A stretch of 64,000 bases of DNA from Helicobacter suis (GTDB taxonomy: Bacteria > Campylobacterota > Campylobacteria > Campylobacterales > Helicobacteraceae), in the NCBI RefSeq assembly GCF_902196125.1, contig NZ_CABIKG010000001.1, positions 62,001 through 126,000 on the forward strand. The letters run 5' to 3'. Shown piece by piece: positions 63,987 through 64,000 of the stretch. Position numbers and translations under genes: made by a program. The notes below the pieces were generated by a model. That model worked only from the letters and a program-made list of their open reading frames with translations, did not search any database and was not told the origin of the DNA. The number at the start of each line of letters is the position of its first letter. Position 1 is the stretch's first letter.

Positions 63987-64000
63987 GTAACTTATCCTAC

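Overview
The window looks like chromosome of a gastric Helicobacter other than H. pylori. Several blocks keep H. pylori gene order as I remember it: aguB/antiporter/MATE (HP0757-0759), lpxF/wecA/pdxJ/pdxA (HP1580-1583), the Mla-type lipid transporter (HP1463-1466), the HP1486-1495 run (efflux pump, corC, pit, nfu, murE, tal) and galE/truA/permease/pcm/nrdB (HP0360-0364). These blocks are joined in a different order. PurL, not expected in H. pylori, argues against that species. H. suis or a relative is possible, but the species call is a guess. Homology statements come from reading motifs and from memory; no search was run.

Layout. 1-3.6 kb: murJ (cut by the left edge), manC and gmd (GDP-mannose/GDP-deoxyhexose supply). 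3.6-9.3 kb: MATE exporter, YuiF-like antiporter, N-carbamoylputrescine amidase with a 47-codon acidic gene in front, and arginine decarboxylase. 9.4-16.2 kb: selA, a chemoreceptor, lipid A phosphatase lpxF, wecA, pdxJ and pdxA. 16.2-21.7 kb: accessory stretch with tandem paralogous oxidoreductases, a zinc-ribbon/HEPN-like pair split by a mobile element, and hypE. 21.7-27.7 kb: two-component pair, Mla transporter, small barrel protein. 27.7-36.4 kb: compact reverse-strand run pit, corC, tolC-like, hlyD-like, two ABC-2 permeases, azlC, azlD. 36.5-43.8 kb: nfu, murE, tal, pyrB, nusA, dcuA. 44-53.6 kb: lone comB4-like ATPase, two outer-membrane proteins, a methyltransferase remnant, purL and gltX. 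53.9-63.9 kb: fapA-like gene, ruvA, DAHP synthase, thioesterase, galE, SDR, tRNA-Leu, nrdB, pcm, Lpt-type permease, truA.

The main find is a dispersed family of about 170-185 bp elements with the ends of an IS608 (ISHp608)-type transposon: TTAC at the left junction, TCAA at the right end, an AAAG guide before the left hairpin and GAAT before the right hairpin. Five near-complete copies (10812, 19507, 21494, 41120, 46415), one internally deleted copy (63899) and several decayed ends are visible. No tnpA or tnpB lies in the window, so they would need help in trans. Most full copies join a promoter-like left end (TATAAT) directly to a structured right end resembling a TnpB omega-RNA scaffold. 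The copy at 19507 splits a HEPN-like gene exactly at a codon boundary, and precise removal would restore a 419-codon frame.

Other points: a 10-bp-period tandem repeat upstream of the fapA-like gene, three genes with promoter-to-ATG spacing that predicts leaderless mRNAs, a MATE gene whose best start is ATT, and a tandem oxidoreductase paralogue with a damaged nucleotide-binding loop.
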